From assembly GCA_024398715.1 (NCBI GenBank), contig JAKSIP010000005.1:59983-123982 (forward strand): DNA of 64,000 nucleotides. Reading direction: 5' to 3'. Made by a program: the position numbers and the translations under genes. The notes beneath the pieces are model-generated. The model did no database searches and had not been told where the DNA came from. It saw nothing but the letters and a program-made list of their open reading frames with translations. Below, one piece after another: positions 54,204 to 63,600 of this stretch. Position 1 is the stretch's first letter. Each line of letters starts with the position of its first letter. This stretch comes from Bacteroidaceae bacterium. Its GTDB lineage: Bacteria > Bacteroidota > Bacteroidia > Bacteroidales > Bacteroidaceae.

Positions 54204-56680
54204 TCAGATGCGGTTTCTTTACGTTTTCTGAGTAACCGGTATGCTATTGCACCGGCTATTGACAGGTAAATGAATGTTATCAGTATTACGGATATGGTAT
54301 TGCCCTTGCGTATGCTGTCTGGTGCGAATATCATGCTGATCTCATGCGTGCCGGCGGGAACGCGTATTCCGCGCAACAGGTAATCTGTTCGGAACAGATC
54401 TGCCGGTTTGCCGTCAATGAAAGCTTTCCAACCGTACGGATAAAATATCTCGGAGAATACTGCAATTCCGTCTTTACTTGCATTGCAACTGTACATCAGA
54501 CTCTTTGGAGTATAATGTGTAAGTGTTATTGAATTTCCAGAATAGTCTCCTGATTGGAACCCGGCAACGGCATTCTGGAAATCTTTACCTACAACAGCTG
54601 TCTTGTGCAAATCTACATTGTCCAGCAGATAACACTCTTCTTTTGGGGTATCTGCAATCTGTATATTGTCAACAAACCATGCATTACCCATTGCCGAATT
54701 GTTGCGGTATGCGGTTGCTTGTCCCTGTTCGTTGGGCATTATTACATATTTGCCGTTAAGCATACCGGCAATTTTTATGTTTGGCTGCTGTCCGGAAAGG
54801 TAAACGTCTATAATATCCTGGTAACGGCGCAGTTTTGCGGCGCTGTAACCTCCTATTGATTTCAAACGTACAGATGTGCGGGCATCGTTAAACGTGTTCG
54901 ATGCCAGGTTCAATACGCGGAAGTGGGGGTCTTTATCGGCCAATATCTGTCTTTCGTATGCCTGGATTGGGAAATACTTGTCTGTCTCTGTTATGGCATT
55001 CGGTACATCTGCAAAATTATCCTTGTTGAAATATCTGCGGTCAACGGGCCACATGTCAAACAATACCAGCAGACCAAGACCTGCTGCCAGCCATTTCTTT
55101 TCTACCTTTTTATTGGCATACAGCCATACCAGACCTGCTGCCAGCAGAATGAATATCATAGAGCGGAAAGAATCTGCGCGGGCAAGGGATTCGCGGTCTT
55201 TCAGTATTGCGTTGTAGTACCAGTCTGGCATCTGCACTTTCCACGAATCGCTTACAGCAGACTGGAAATCAAAGAATGCTCCGGCAAAAATCCATATGAC
55301 AAAACATATTCCGCCGGTTATGCCTGCAGCTATGTAAAGACGTTTGTTCAGTTTCTTTATTTCCCATTCACCATCCATAATGCTTTTTACTGCAAGGAAT
55401 CCAAGCAACGGCATGGCAATCTCTGCTACTACAAGTATTGAAGATATGGCCCGGAATTTGTTGAACAGCGGGAAATGGTCAAAGAACAAATGGCTGAGCC
55501 ATGGAACATTGGTTCCCCATGAAAGCAGTGTGGAAAATAATGCGGCAGCAAAAAGTGCCCACTTGTATGGACCTTTCACTATCAGTATGCCAAGAACAAA
55601 CAGGAAACATACAATTGCTCCCATGTAAACATTCCCCGATGTGAACGGCTGGTCTCCCCAGTACAACGGCACAGCGTTGCAGTACTGCGCTGCCTGTTTC
55701 TTTTGTACCCTGTTGTCTATCAGTGCCTGATAAAGATGGGAGTTTTCTCCTACAGACATTGTTGATGCCGAGCCCTGGATTCCCGGAATAAGGAAAGACA
55801 GGGACTCAACCTTTCCGTAGCTCCATGCCATGGCGTAATCATAATCAAGACCGGATTTTTTTCTTGCGGTGCTTTGATCCTGCACGGTCTGTTCCAAAAG
55901 ATCTGAGTGCCCGCCACGCATGGTTTCTTTAACATATTCCTGATTGGCCAGCGTATTTGCGGCGTTGGAATAAATGCCCACAAGTACGGCAAAGGCAAAC
56001 AGAGCGGTACTTATACCAAAATCCTTGTATCTTTTTTCTTTTACATGTATGGCAAGTTCGGCGCACCACAACAGGCCAATCATCATGAACAGGTAGTAGC
56101 TCATCTGCGGATGACGGTGAAAACCCAATGCCATAAACAGCATGACAATTGGAACGCCTGCCAGATAATTTTTGCGGAATATCATGTAGAATCCCGCTAT
56201 TACCACGGATATAAGCGGAATGGTGATTGATTTTGTGTAGTGTCCTGCCGGAATGATAACAAAGAAATAAGAGGACATTCCTATTGCAAGCGCTCCTGCA
56301 ATGGCGACCCATTTGTCAACCTTGAAAGCCAGCAGCAGGCAGAAAAAGCAGACAAAGTAAAGTATTATTACTCTAGGACCTTGCGGAGGAACCAGTATTT
56401 TTGTGAACGGTTTCAATGCACGTGAAGAGGCATAACTGCCGCCACCAATCTGATAATTGGGCATGCCGGAAAACATGGAACCTGTCCACCATACGTTTTT
56501 GTCTCCGCTTTTACGGGAGTATTGGACACCTTCCTGATAGGCCGCCTGGGCATTGTAGGTATCGCCGCCCTGGATATTCTTCCCTTCCAATACGGGACTG
56601 CAATACGTGTATGCTATAATGATAAACAGCACTGCCGCTATCAGGTACGGCAGAATCTTTTTGAAATTCAAATTATTCAT
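54200..56680 (-). CDS. YfhO-like multi-span membrane protein
   Basis: This is an 826-residue protein with a first membrane helix (FKKILPYLIAAVLFIIIAYTY), an extracytoplasmic loop typical for the family (GGDTYNAQAAYQEG, MFSGMPNYQIG), then about eleven more helices and a C-terminal soluble domain ending in a last helix. YfhO proteins are GT-C-like and are tied to glycosylation of surface polymers in Firmicutes; in Bacteroidetes they occur with glycan genes, as here. The start is ATG 56680; an open extension to 56743 runs into the promoter area. It is the first gene of the minus-strand glycan unit. Confidence 0.85.
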   Translation of the reverse strand: MNNLNFKKILPYLIAAVLFIIIAYTYCSPVLEGKNIQGGDTYNAQAAYQEGVQYSRKSGDKNVWWTGSMFSGMPNYQIGGGSYASSRALKPFTKILVPPQGPRVIILYFVCFFCLLLAFKVDKWVAIAGALAIGMSSYFFVIIPAGHYTKSITIPLISVVIAGFYMIFRKNYLAGVPIVMLFMALGFHRHPQMSYYLFMMIGLLWCAELAIHVKEKRYKDFGISTALFAFAVLVGIYSNAANTLANQEYVKETMRGGHSDLLEQTVQDQSTARKKSGLDYDYAMAWSYGKVESLSFLIPGIQGSASTMSVGENSHLYQALIDNRVQKKQAAQYCNAVPLYWGDQPFTSGNVYMGAIVCFLFVLGILIVKGPYKWALFAAALFSTLLSWGTNVPWLSHLFFDHFPLFNKFRAISSILVVAEIAMPLLGFLAVKSIMDGEWEIKKLNKRLYIAAGITGGICFVIWIFAGAFFDFQSAVSDSWKVQMPDWYYNAILKDRESLARADSFRSMIFILLAAGLVWLYANKKVEKKWLAAGLGLLVLFDMWPVDRRYFNKDNFADVPNAITETDKYFPIQAYERQILADKDPHFRVLNLASNTFNDARTSVRLKSIGGYSAAKLRRYQDIIDVYLSGQQPNIKIAGMLNGKYVIMPNEQGQATAYRNNSAMGNAWFVDNIQIADTPKEECYLLDNVDLHKTAVVGKDFQNAVAGFQSGDYSGNSITLTHYTPKSLMYSCNASKDGIAVFSEIFYPYGWKAFIDGKPADLFRTDYLLRGIRVPAGTHEISMIFAPDSIRKGNTISVILITFIYLSIAGAIAYRLLRKRKETASE

Positions 56681-56729
56681 ATCCAATGATTCCTTTTCAA
56701 TGATTCTTTGCAAATGTTTGTTCAAACTA

Positions 56730-56737
56730 CAAATATA
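56730..56737 (-). promoter_or_regulatory. -7 element for the yfhO-glf unit
   Basis: TATATTTG on the minus strand fits the -7 consensus 49 bp before the ATG at 56680. No clear TTTG lies at the -33 distance. The 187 bp region 56681-56867 also holds the divergent sensor promoter and nothing else recognisable. Confidence 0.5.
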
Positions 56738-56831
56738 GTACATGCAAACAAGATAACAGCTATCTTGCTACCTATAAAAAAATATATCCAAATAATTTAG
56801 TAAAAAGGGCTGCTATTCAAGTTTATTTTTT

Positions 56832-56839
56832 TAAATTTG
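56832..56839 (+). promoter_or_regulatory. -7 element for the hybrid sensor pair
   Basis: TAAATTTG fits TAnnTTTG, 28 bp before the ATG at 56868. The -33 box is not evident. It faces away from the yfhO promoter. Confidence 0.5.
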
Positions 56840-56867
56840 CATTTTATACAAACATTTGATTGGCGGT

Positions 56868-59800
56868 ATGAAAAGCATAAAATTATTTGTACTGTTGGTT
56901 GCAGGATTTCTTTGCAATGTTCTTTTGGGTCAGAATGTTCATTACGGGAACCTTCTGGTTGATAATGATATCAGTTGTATTGACGATAATGACGGTGTTC
57001 TGTGGGTAGGAACCACTAATGGCCTGTTTATAGGCAAAAATGCCGTTTGGAGCAAATATTCGAATTTATTCCTGAAAGACGGCCCCGTATCTTTGGCTGG
57101 AATAAAAGATATAATTGCCTATGGAAACCAGGCATTTGTTTCCACATCGTCTTTATGCTTGTGTTTCAATTCTGACAACGGACACAGCTCCGAACCTTTG
57201 TGCTATTTGAACAACAGGCTGATTCCAAGTACAGTTGTGGGCGTTGGAGAGGTGGTATACATGTATATGCCGTCTTTCTGTTCCGTGTTCAAATACAATT
57301 TCAACAGCGGGCAGGTTGCTCTTGTCAAAATATTGGGAGAGCCAAGGGAATATAATTTTGTCAATGCGCTCCATATTCCCGGAACGGAATCTTCCATATA
57401 CCTGTTTAACAATGACGGAAGGATTTTTCTGTTCGATGCCAGAAACGGCAGTTTCCAGTTGATGAACGGTTCTCCGGATTACTTTGCCATAAAAGCTTCT
57501 GCCATAGATCTTGATGGAACACTCTGGCTTGCATCGAACGAATTGGGATTGATGCATTACAGATGCGATACTGATACACACACGCTTACTCTCATTGAAT
57601 CTTTCAATACCAGTAATTCTGCCATATCAAGCAACCGTATCCGCAGTATCAGAACTTCCCAAGATGGAGTTTACGTTGCTACGGCGCAAAACGGATTGAA
57701 CATAATCAGAAGGAATTCCACCATAGAGATATATGACAATGCTTTTGTCCGTTATCTGTCTTTTATACATAAAACCTCCAAGGGCAATATGTTGTGCGTA
57801 ACAGAAGACAAAGGTCTTGTCTATATGAAAAAGTCTTTTGTTTCTTCTCTGTCATATTCCACTCTTGATTTTGACCATAAACTGGGAGATTACAATGTCC
57901 TGTCATTGTTCCATGATTCCAATAATCATTGCTTATGGATAGGTACGGAACATGGAATAAACAGATATGATTATGAATCGGGAAAGGTTGTTACGCCTGA
58001 ACATGTAAGACAACCTGCTGTAATATCAATGGCAGAATATGACGGGAACAGGTTATTGGTTGTATGCCGCAATATGGGTCTGATGATATTTGACAAAAGA
58101 ACAGGGAAGTATTCTGAATTCAAATCCAACTCATTGAAGTTTACATTTGCGTCAAATAATGATTTCAGTAACCTTAAACTGTCAAATACGTATGATGGCG
58201 AAATACTGATAGTAGGCCTTAATGCTACAAATTATCTGTTCAATCGGGCAAATGATACCGCCAAACGCTTTGACTTTGCTCTTACCGATAGAAACGAGTC
58301 TGTTGTTCCAATTTTGAGTCTGAACTCAGATCAGACACTGTTCAAGAGCGAATCTTCAATATATGAACTTGAAATCTCAACTATGGAGACAAGGCAACTC
58401 TACGAGTGTGATTCTCTGATATCAGGTGTTGCCTTTAACGGGAATTCTCTAATGTTTGCAATAAACAACAGAATATATTCTCTGACTCCAAATGTGAATG
58501 AACTGAGAGAATTCATGACGGTTGATATGTTTGATGACATTTCACTGGTTGATATGAAATTCTCTACCGGCAATCTGTTGTGGATAGTGGATAATCAGGG
58601 AGGCTTGTTGTCTCTTGATACTGAAACAAAAGAGATAACAAGAATTCCTTCTGATATGTATCGCAGCAACAGTTTCATGGCTTATCCTTCACTGCAGGTA
58701 GAGGACGGGACGGTTGTATTTACCGGTACATCAGGAACCATTATTGTTGATTCTGACAATTATAATCAGAGTCCCGTTGATAAAGTATCTGTTACTCTGA
58801 ATTCCATTTATCTGAATGATACGATTCCAGTTGCTCCTTCTGATAATTACATAAAAATTCCGTGGTCTGTCAGATCTGTCAGCTGTAATATCAGGTTAAA
58901 TGATATCAGCTCCTTGTCCGGAGTACCAATCAGATATTCTCTCATAAAGAATTCAGAGGTTATTGATATGAAGAATACCAGGGAGTACTCCTATGAACTG
59001 AAAAATGTGCCTGCGGGCAAGTATATGCTGACAGTTTCCGTGCGTCAAAGCAGCGGTTGGTCAGAGCCTGTTGGAATATTGAAAGTGCAGATTATGCGTA
59101 ACGTATTCAATTCAGTACTTGCAATATGCCTGTATGTGGTTATTCTGATATTCTGCATGATTCTGATTATCTGCTACATAATCAAATCCCACAACAACCG
59201 GAAGGTTGTGGATTTATCAAAGTCCGATCAGAACTCGGATGCCGCAAAGATAAAGCTGATGACACATATTGCGCACGATATACGCAGCCCGTTATCTCTT
59301 GTATACAATCCTTTGCGCGATATCAGAGACGATAATAAGGATAACCCCCAGCTTTACAAGAAACTGACCCGCGCACTGGTTCAGGTTAACAAGGCATCCC
59401 GTCTTGCCACTGCGGCAATGAATGTCCAGAAACTGAGTCAGACCGAGGATACGGTCCAGCTTGTCAATCTCAATCTGAACGAATGGCTGGCAACACTGAT
59501 GCTTGAATTCAATGTTGATTGCGAGGCCCGCGGTCTGCAACTTGAATTTGAATCGGAATCAAGAATACAGTCTATCAAGACTGATGTTACCAAAGTGGAG
59601 GTTGCCGTAACCAATATGTTACAGAACGCTATCCAGTCAAACAATTCCGGCATAATTAAAGTTTCTACCAGTTTCCCGTCACAACGTTATATCAGAATAT
59701 CCGTGGCAGATCAGGGTGCCGGTTTTGAAGGAGACGGCGAATCCCTTTTTGCCTTTAATCCGGACCGTGATGCCGTAGAGGGATTCGGTATTGGACTGGC

Positions 59801-60611
59801 TTATGCCCGCAAGATTGTAAACAAAATGAACGGCCGTCTGGTTGCCGAACATAATGCGGCCGGCGGAACAACTCTGAATCTTGATATCCCGTTGTTCATG
59901 TCTTATGCTGCAAATCAGCCTTCTGATGTTGCCAATAGTGCATCGCAAAAGCAACAGACTGCCACCGATTTTGCGGTAACTCCCAAGAAAATGGTGCTGC
60001 TGATTGTAGATGACCAGCAGGATGTACTTGATTTCATCAAAGAGGAACTTGAAGACAAATTCAAAAAGATTGTTACAGCCCATAACGGTATTGAAGCTCT
60101 TGTACAGATTGACTATTATCATCCCGATGCGATTGTGAGCGATATCATGATGCCTCAAATGAACGGATTTGAACTTTGCCAATCTCTGAAAACAAACGTG
60201 AAGATAAGCCATTTGCCTATAATCGCCCTGTCTTCCAAAACCGAGGCGGCAAACCAGATAACATTCTTCAAGAACGGGCCTGACGATTTTATTGGCAAAC
60301 CGTTTGATGTAAATCATCTGTATTCTGTTGTTGTAAGCCACATTGCAAAACGTGCCCAGATCAAGGAGGATTACAAGAACGGGGTCTTTACACAGCTGAC
60401 AACACAATATTCATTCAGCGCCGCTGATGACAAGTTCATTGTCAAGCTTCAGGATATTCTCAATAAAAACAAATGTGCAGAGAGTGTGGATATTTCCGAG
60501 TTGGGAAATACGTTCAATATGTCTTCCAAAGAAGTGTCTCAAAAAATAGAAAATCTGGTTGGTGTTGATTTTTCAAAATATATAAAGAAATATTATACAA
60601 ATGAGAAATAG
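56868..60611 (+). CDS. Hybrid two-component system sensor 1, with a truncated AraC-type domain
   Basis: This is an inner-membrane one-protein phosphorelay of 1247 residues. A signal peptide is followed by a periplasmic two-lobed beta-propeller (repeats such as GVLWVGTTNGLF and CLWIGTEHGINRYD) and a Y_Y_Y domain (about 640-740), then a membrane helix (about 747-775). The kinase has HIAHDIRSPLSLV with the phospho-His near residue 802, the N-box in TNMLQNAIQSN, and GFGIGLAYA. The receiver (about 1041-1160) has VDDQQD, the phospho-Asp in SDIMMP and GKPF. The end holds only the first half of an AraC helix-turn-helix (MSSKEVSQKIENLVG) and stops at residue 1247. The ATG at 56868 is preferred over TTG 56856. 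Confidence 0.9.
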   Translation: MKSIKLFVLLVAGFLCNVLLGQNVHYGNLLVDNDISCIDDNDGVLWVGTTNGLFIGKNAVWSKYSNLFLKDGPVSLAGIKDIIAYGNQAFVSTSSLCLCFNSDNGHSSEPLCYLNNRLIPSTVVGVGEVVYMYMPSFCSVFKYNFNSGQVALVKILGEPREYNFVNALHIPGTESSIYLFNNDGRIFLFDARNGSFQLMNGSPDYFAIKASAIDLDGTLWLASNELGLMHYRCDTDTHTLTLIESFNTSNSAISSNRIRSIRTSQDGVYVATAQNGLNIIRRNSTIEIYDNAFVRYLSFIHKTSKGNMLCVTEDKGLVYMKKSFVSSLSYSTLDFDHKLGDYNVLSLFHDSNNHCLWIGTEHGINRYDYESGKVVTPEHVRQPAVISMAEYDGNRLLVVCRNMGLMIFDKRTGKYSEFKSNSLKFTFASNNDFSNLKLSNTYDGEILIVGLNATNYLFNRANDTAKRFDFALTDRNESVVPILSLNSDQTLFKSESSIYELEISTMETRQLYECDSLISGVAFNGNSLMFAINNRIYSLTPNVNELREFMTVDMFDDISLVDMKFSTGNLLWIVDNQGGLLSLDTETKEITRIPSDMYRSNSFMAYPSLQVEDGTVVFTGTSGTIIVDSDNYNQSPVDKVSVTLNSIYLNDTIPVAPSDNYIKIPWSVRSVSCNIRLNDISSLSGVPIRYSLIKNSEVIDMKNTREYSYELKNVPAGKYMLTVSVRQSSGWSEPVGILKVQIMRNVFNSVLAICLYVVILIFCMILIICYIIKSHNNRKVVDLSKSDQNSDAAKIKLMTHIAHDIRSPLSLVYNPLRDIRDDNKDNPQLYKKLTRALVQVNKASRLATAAMNVQKLSQTEDTVQLVNLNLNEWLATLMLEFNVDCEARGLQLEFESESRIQSIKTDVTKVEVAVTNMLQNAIQSNNSGIIKVSTSFPSQRYIRISVADQGAGFEGDGESLFAFNPDRDAVEGFGIGLAYARKIVNKMNGRLVAEHNAAGGTTLNLDIPLFMSYAANQPSDVANSASQKQQTATDFAVTPKKMVLLIVDDQQDVLDFIKEELEDKFKKIVTAHNGIEALVQIDYYHPDAIVSDIMMPQMNGFELCQSLKTNVKISHLPIIALSSKTEAANQITFFKNGPDDFIGKPFDVNHLYSVVVSHIAKRAQIKEDYKNGVFTQLTTQYSFSAADDKFIVKLQDILNKNKCAESVDISELGNTFNMSSKEVSQKIENLVGVDFSKYIKKYYTNEK

Positions 60612-63600
60612 ATTTTTGTTGACAATATGTCTTGCAGTCGGACTTTCTTTCTGTTTGTGTAATAAACTGAAGGCATATGACGATTCTCACCATCATTATC
60701 AGCAATTTTCTGTAAACGATGGTCTGACTCATCAGAGTGTTACCGCTTTGATGTGCGATACAAAGAACGGACTTTTGTGGGTTGGTACCGACAAAGACCT
60801 TAACCTGATTGTAAACGGGTATGTGTTCCCCAAAACGTATTTCAGTTCTACGAACGGTTCAGTTGAAATTGGCCGTGTAAACAAGATTGTTTCTCCTGTC
60901 GGTGCTCAAAAGATTCTTGTTTCCACTGACAAAGGAGTCCTTGTTCATGAGTTCGGTTCAAAAATTCTAAAACCGTTAATATTTGAAGGAAGACCGGTAT
61001 TTGCCGATGCCATAGCCTGTAACGATGACTATGCCTATATTTATTCTGCGGATGATGCACGTCTGCTCAAATATGATTTTAACGACAACAGTATTTCCAT
61101 TGTTGTAAGAATGGAAAAATCTGCGGATCTCCATTTTACCAACATGCTGTTTTTACAGAGCCTGAAAGGGTCTATTCTTCTGGTTGACAAGGAGAAAGGA
61201 TTGTTTCTTATGGATCTGTTTACCGGTCAGTTGTCCCATCTGAGCGGAATTGGAGGAGATGTCAATGCAAATGCGGTTTTTCAGGATATGTACGGAACCT
61301 TATGGGTTGCAAAATACAATAAGGGAGTATATGGATACAAACCTCTTGAAAATTTCAGATTTTACAAATGTTTTACAACGGAAAATTCACTATTGCCCCA
61401 CAATAACGTAACATCCATATCTGAAACATCAGATTCACACCTTTGTCTTGGAACAGACGGTGCCGGTCTGTGTTATATAACAAAGGTCGACAACGATATT
61501 GTAGTTGAGTCTGATAATCTTGTAACCAAAAGTCAGGTAATTGCTTCTTTCAATAATGATATTGTTGTTGGAACACAGTATAATGGTCTGGTTGTTTTGA
61601 GAAAAAACAACATCTGTGTATTGAAAAAAGATAATCAGAACGGAGATGTCAGCTTGTCAAACACTGTTGTTTCTTCCATGTATGACGATGACGGAAAAAT
61701 CTGGATTGGAACAATGGGCGGAGGTATCAATTGTTTTGATGAGGCCCATAACAAAACAATTCACTATCCTGAAACGGAAGGAAAGCAGATTTCCGCCATA
61801 ACTGAATATGACAAAGACCATCTTCTGATATATTCTCTCTATGACAATATCTACCTGTTCAACAAGACTACCGGAAAGTTGTCAGCCCATTCCATTATAG
61901 AGAAACTGGACATAGATTATGAAAACTCAGGTTATCACAATCTGATAATGTGTAATTCTTCTCCGGATTTCATCTATGCGTTCAACATGAACGGGAGACA
62001 GATAGTGTTGGACAAGTCCGATAAATCCTTACGTGAATTCTCTTTGTTCCCGGCAGGAAACGGCAGTAGGGAGGAACGTGTCATTGCAGCCTTTCCATTG
62101 TCTAAATGTGTTGTCATAATAACGGACAGTTCGATATACGAGGTTGACAATATCACATTGGTCTCAAAACGTTTGTATTCAAGTGAGACCCGAATATCTT
62201 CCGCATCCATTGACGGTAACGGAAATGTTTGGTTTATCAATGCGGCCGGTGTTTACAAGTATAACAGAATATTCAATGAACTGACTCTGGAAATCTCCCA
62301 TGAATCCGATTCTTTCTATACAACTGTTCTTGTTGACAAATTTTTTGACCGGGTATGGCTGGCGAATTCGTCAAATGAACTGCTTGTAATGGATAGGGAC
62401 AGCAAGGTCCTGCACCATTTCTCTTTTGACGATGGTCTTCCTTACAGAACCGTATTTTTTGATAACGCATACATATCCGGTTCGGGCTATCTGTATTTTC
62501 CCAGTTCCTCGGGACTGTGTGTTGTCAATCCTGTAAGGAATCTGACTCCTATCAGGAATAATGTATCAATCCAATGTCTGTCTGTTCTGATAGATAATGA
62601 TGAATATTCGCTAACTTCCAACGGACATTCGATTACGGTTCCTTCAAAGTTCAAGTCATTGTTCTGTGTATGTTCCGTTCTGCCTATCAATCCTGTAAGT
62701 GCAGCCCGATTACAATACACCTTGAAAGAAGGAGACAACATAGTATTCCAAAGTGAGACGGACAATCCAAGCATTACCATCAGCAAACTTGGAAAAGGAA
62801 ACTTTGTGTTGTATGGGTCTGTGTTCGGTCCCGAAGGATGGATTGCCCCTGTAAAACTTATTGAATTCAGGGTACTGCCCAGTTTTTTCGATTTTATAAT
62901 ACCGATATTTGTACTTCTTTCTCTGCTTGTGATATTGGTATGCGTATTTGTTCCGGTTATTCAGAAAAGGAAAGAGAGCAACAGAGAAAGGGAAATGATT
63001 TCCAAACAGGAGGAAATCCAAAGACAAATGGCCCTGACTCAGGCGGTGGCTTTCAAATCCGTACAGTCAATAGGTCTCAAATTGAAGCAGATTGGAACGG
63101 AGATTCAGGATATCCAGAATAACCTCCGGTTGGATGTTGCTTTGAATAAAGATTTGAAAAATCTGTACAATCATGCCAATTCCCTTTCAAAATGGCTGTT
63201 GATTGCAAACGATGTACTGAATCCTGAAGGACCGCATATTGAACTGGTTGTCTCTTCTATCCAGGTCCGTCAGTGGATTGATGATATTGTATCCGGATAT
63301 AAGACAAGTGCAAGAATCAAAGGTATAGATATAAAAGTTATATGTCCTGACGATATCCAGTCTATCAATGCGGATAGGGAGAAACTGGATTTTGTTCTGA
63401 GTGTACTTTTGGACAATGCCATCAAATTCAGCGATGGCGGTACAATCCAGATTGTTGTTTCTTTCTCAACCCTGGGAAATGTCAAGATTTCCGTTATTGA
63501 CGAGGGACGTGGAATAGAAGGAAACCCGGAAGACCTCTTTAAACCGTTATTCAGAGGAACTGCCGCTTTATCAGGTCTGGGACTTAATCTGTATGCCGTC

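Noticed and set aside
59679..60407. A 242-codon minus-strand open frame inside sensor 1
   Set aside because: It is antisense to the well-supported ATPase and receiver domains and has shadow-like composition.
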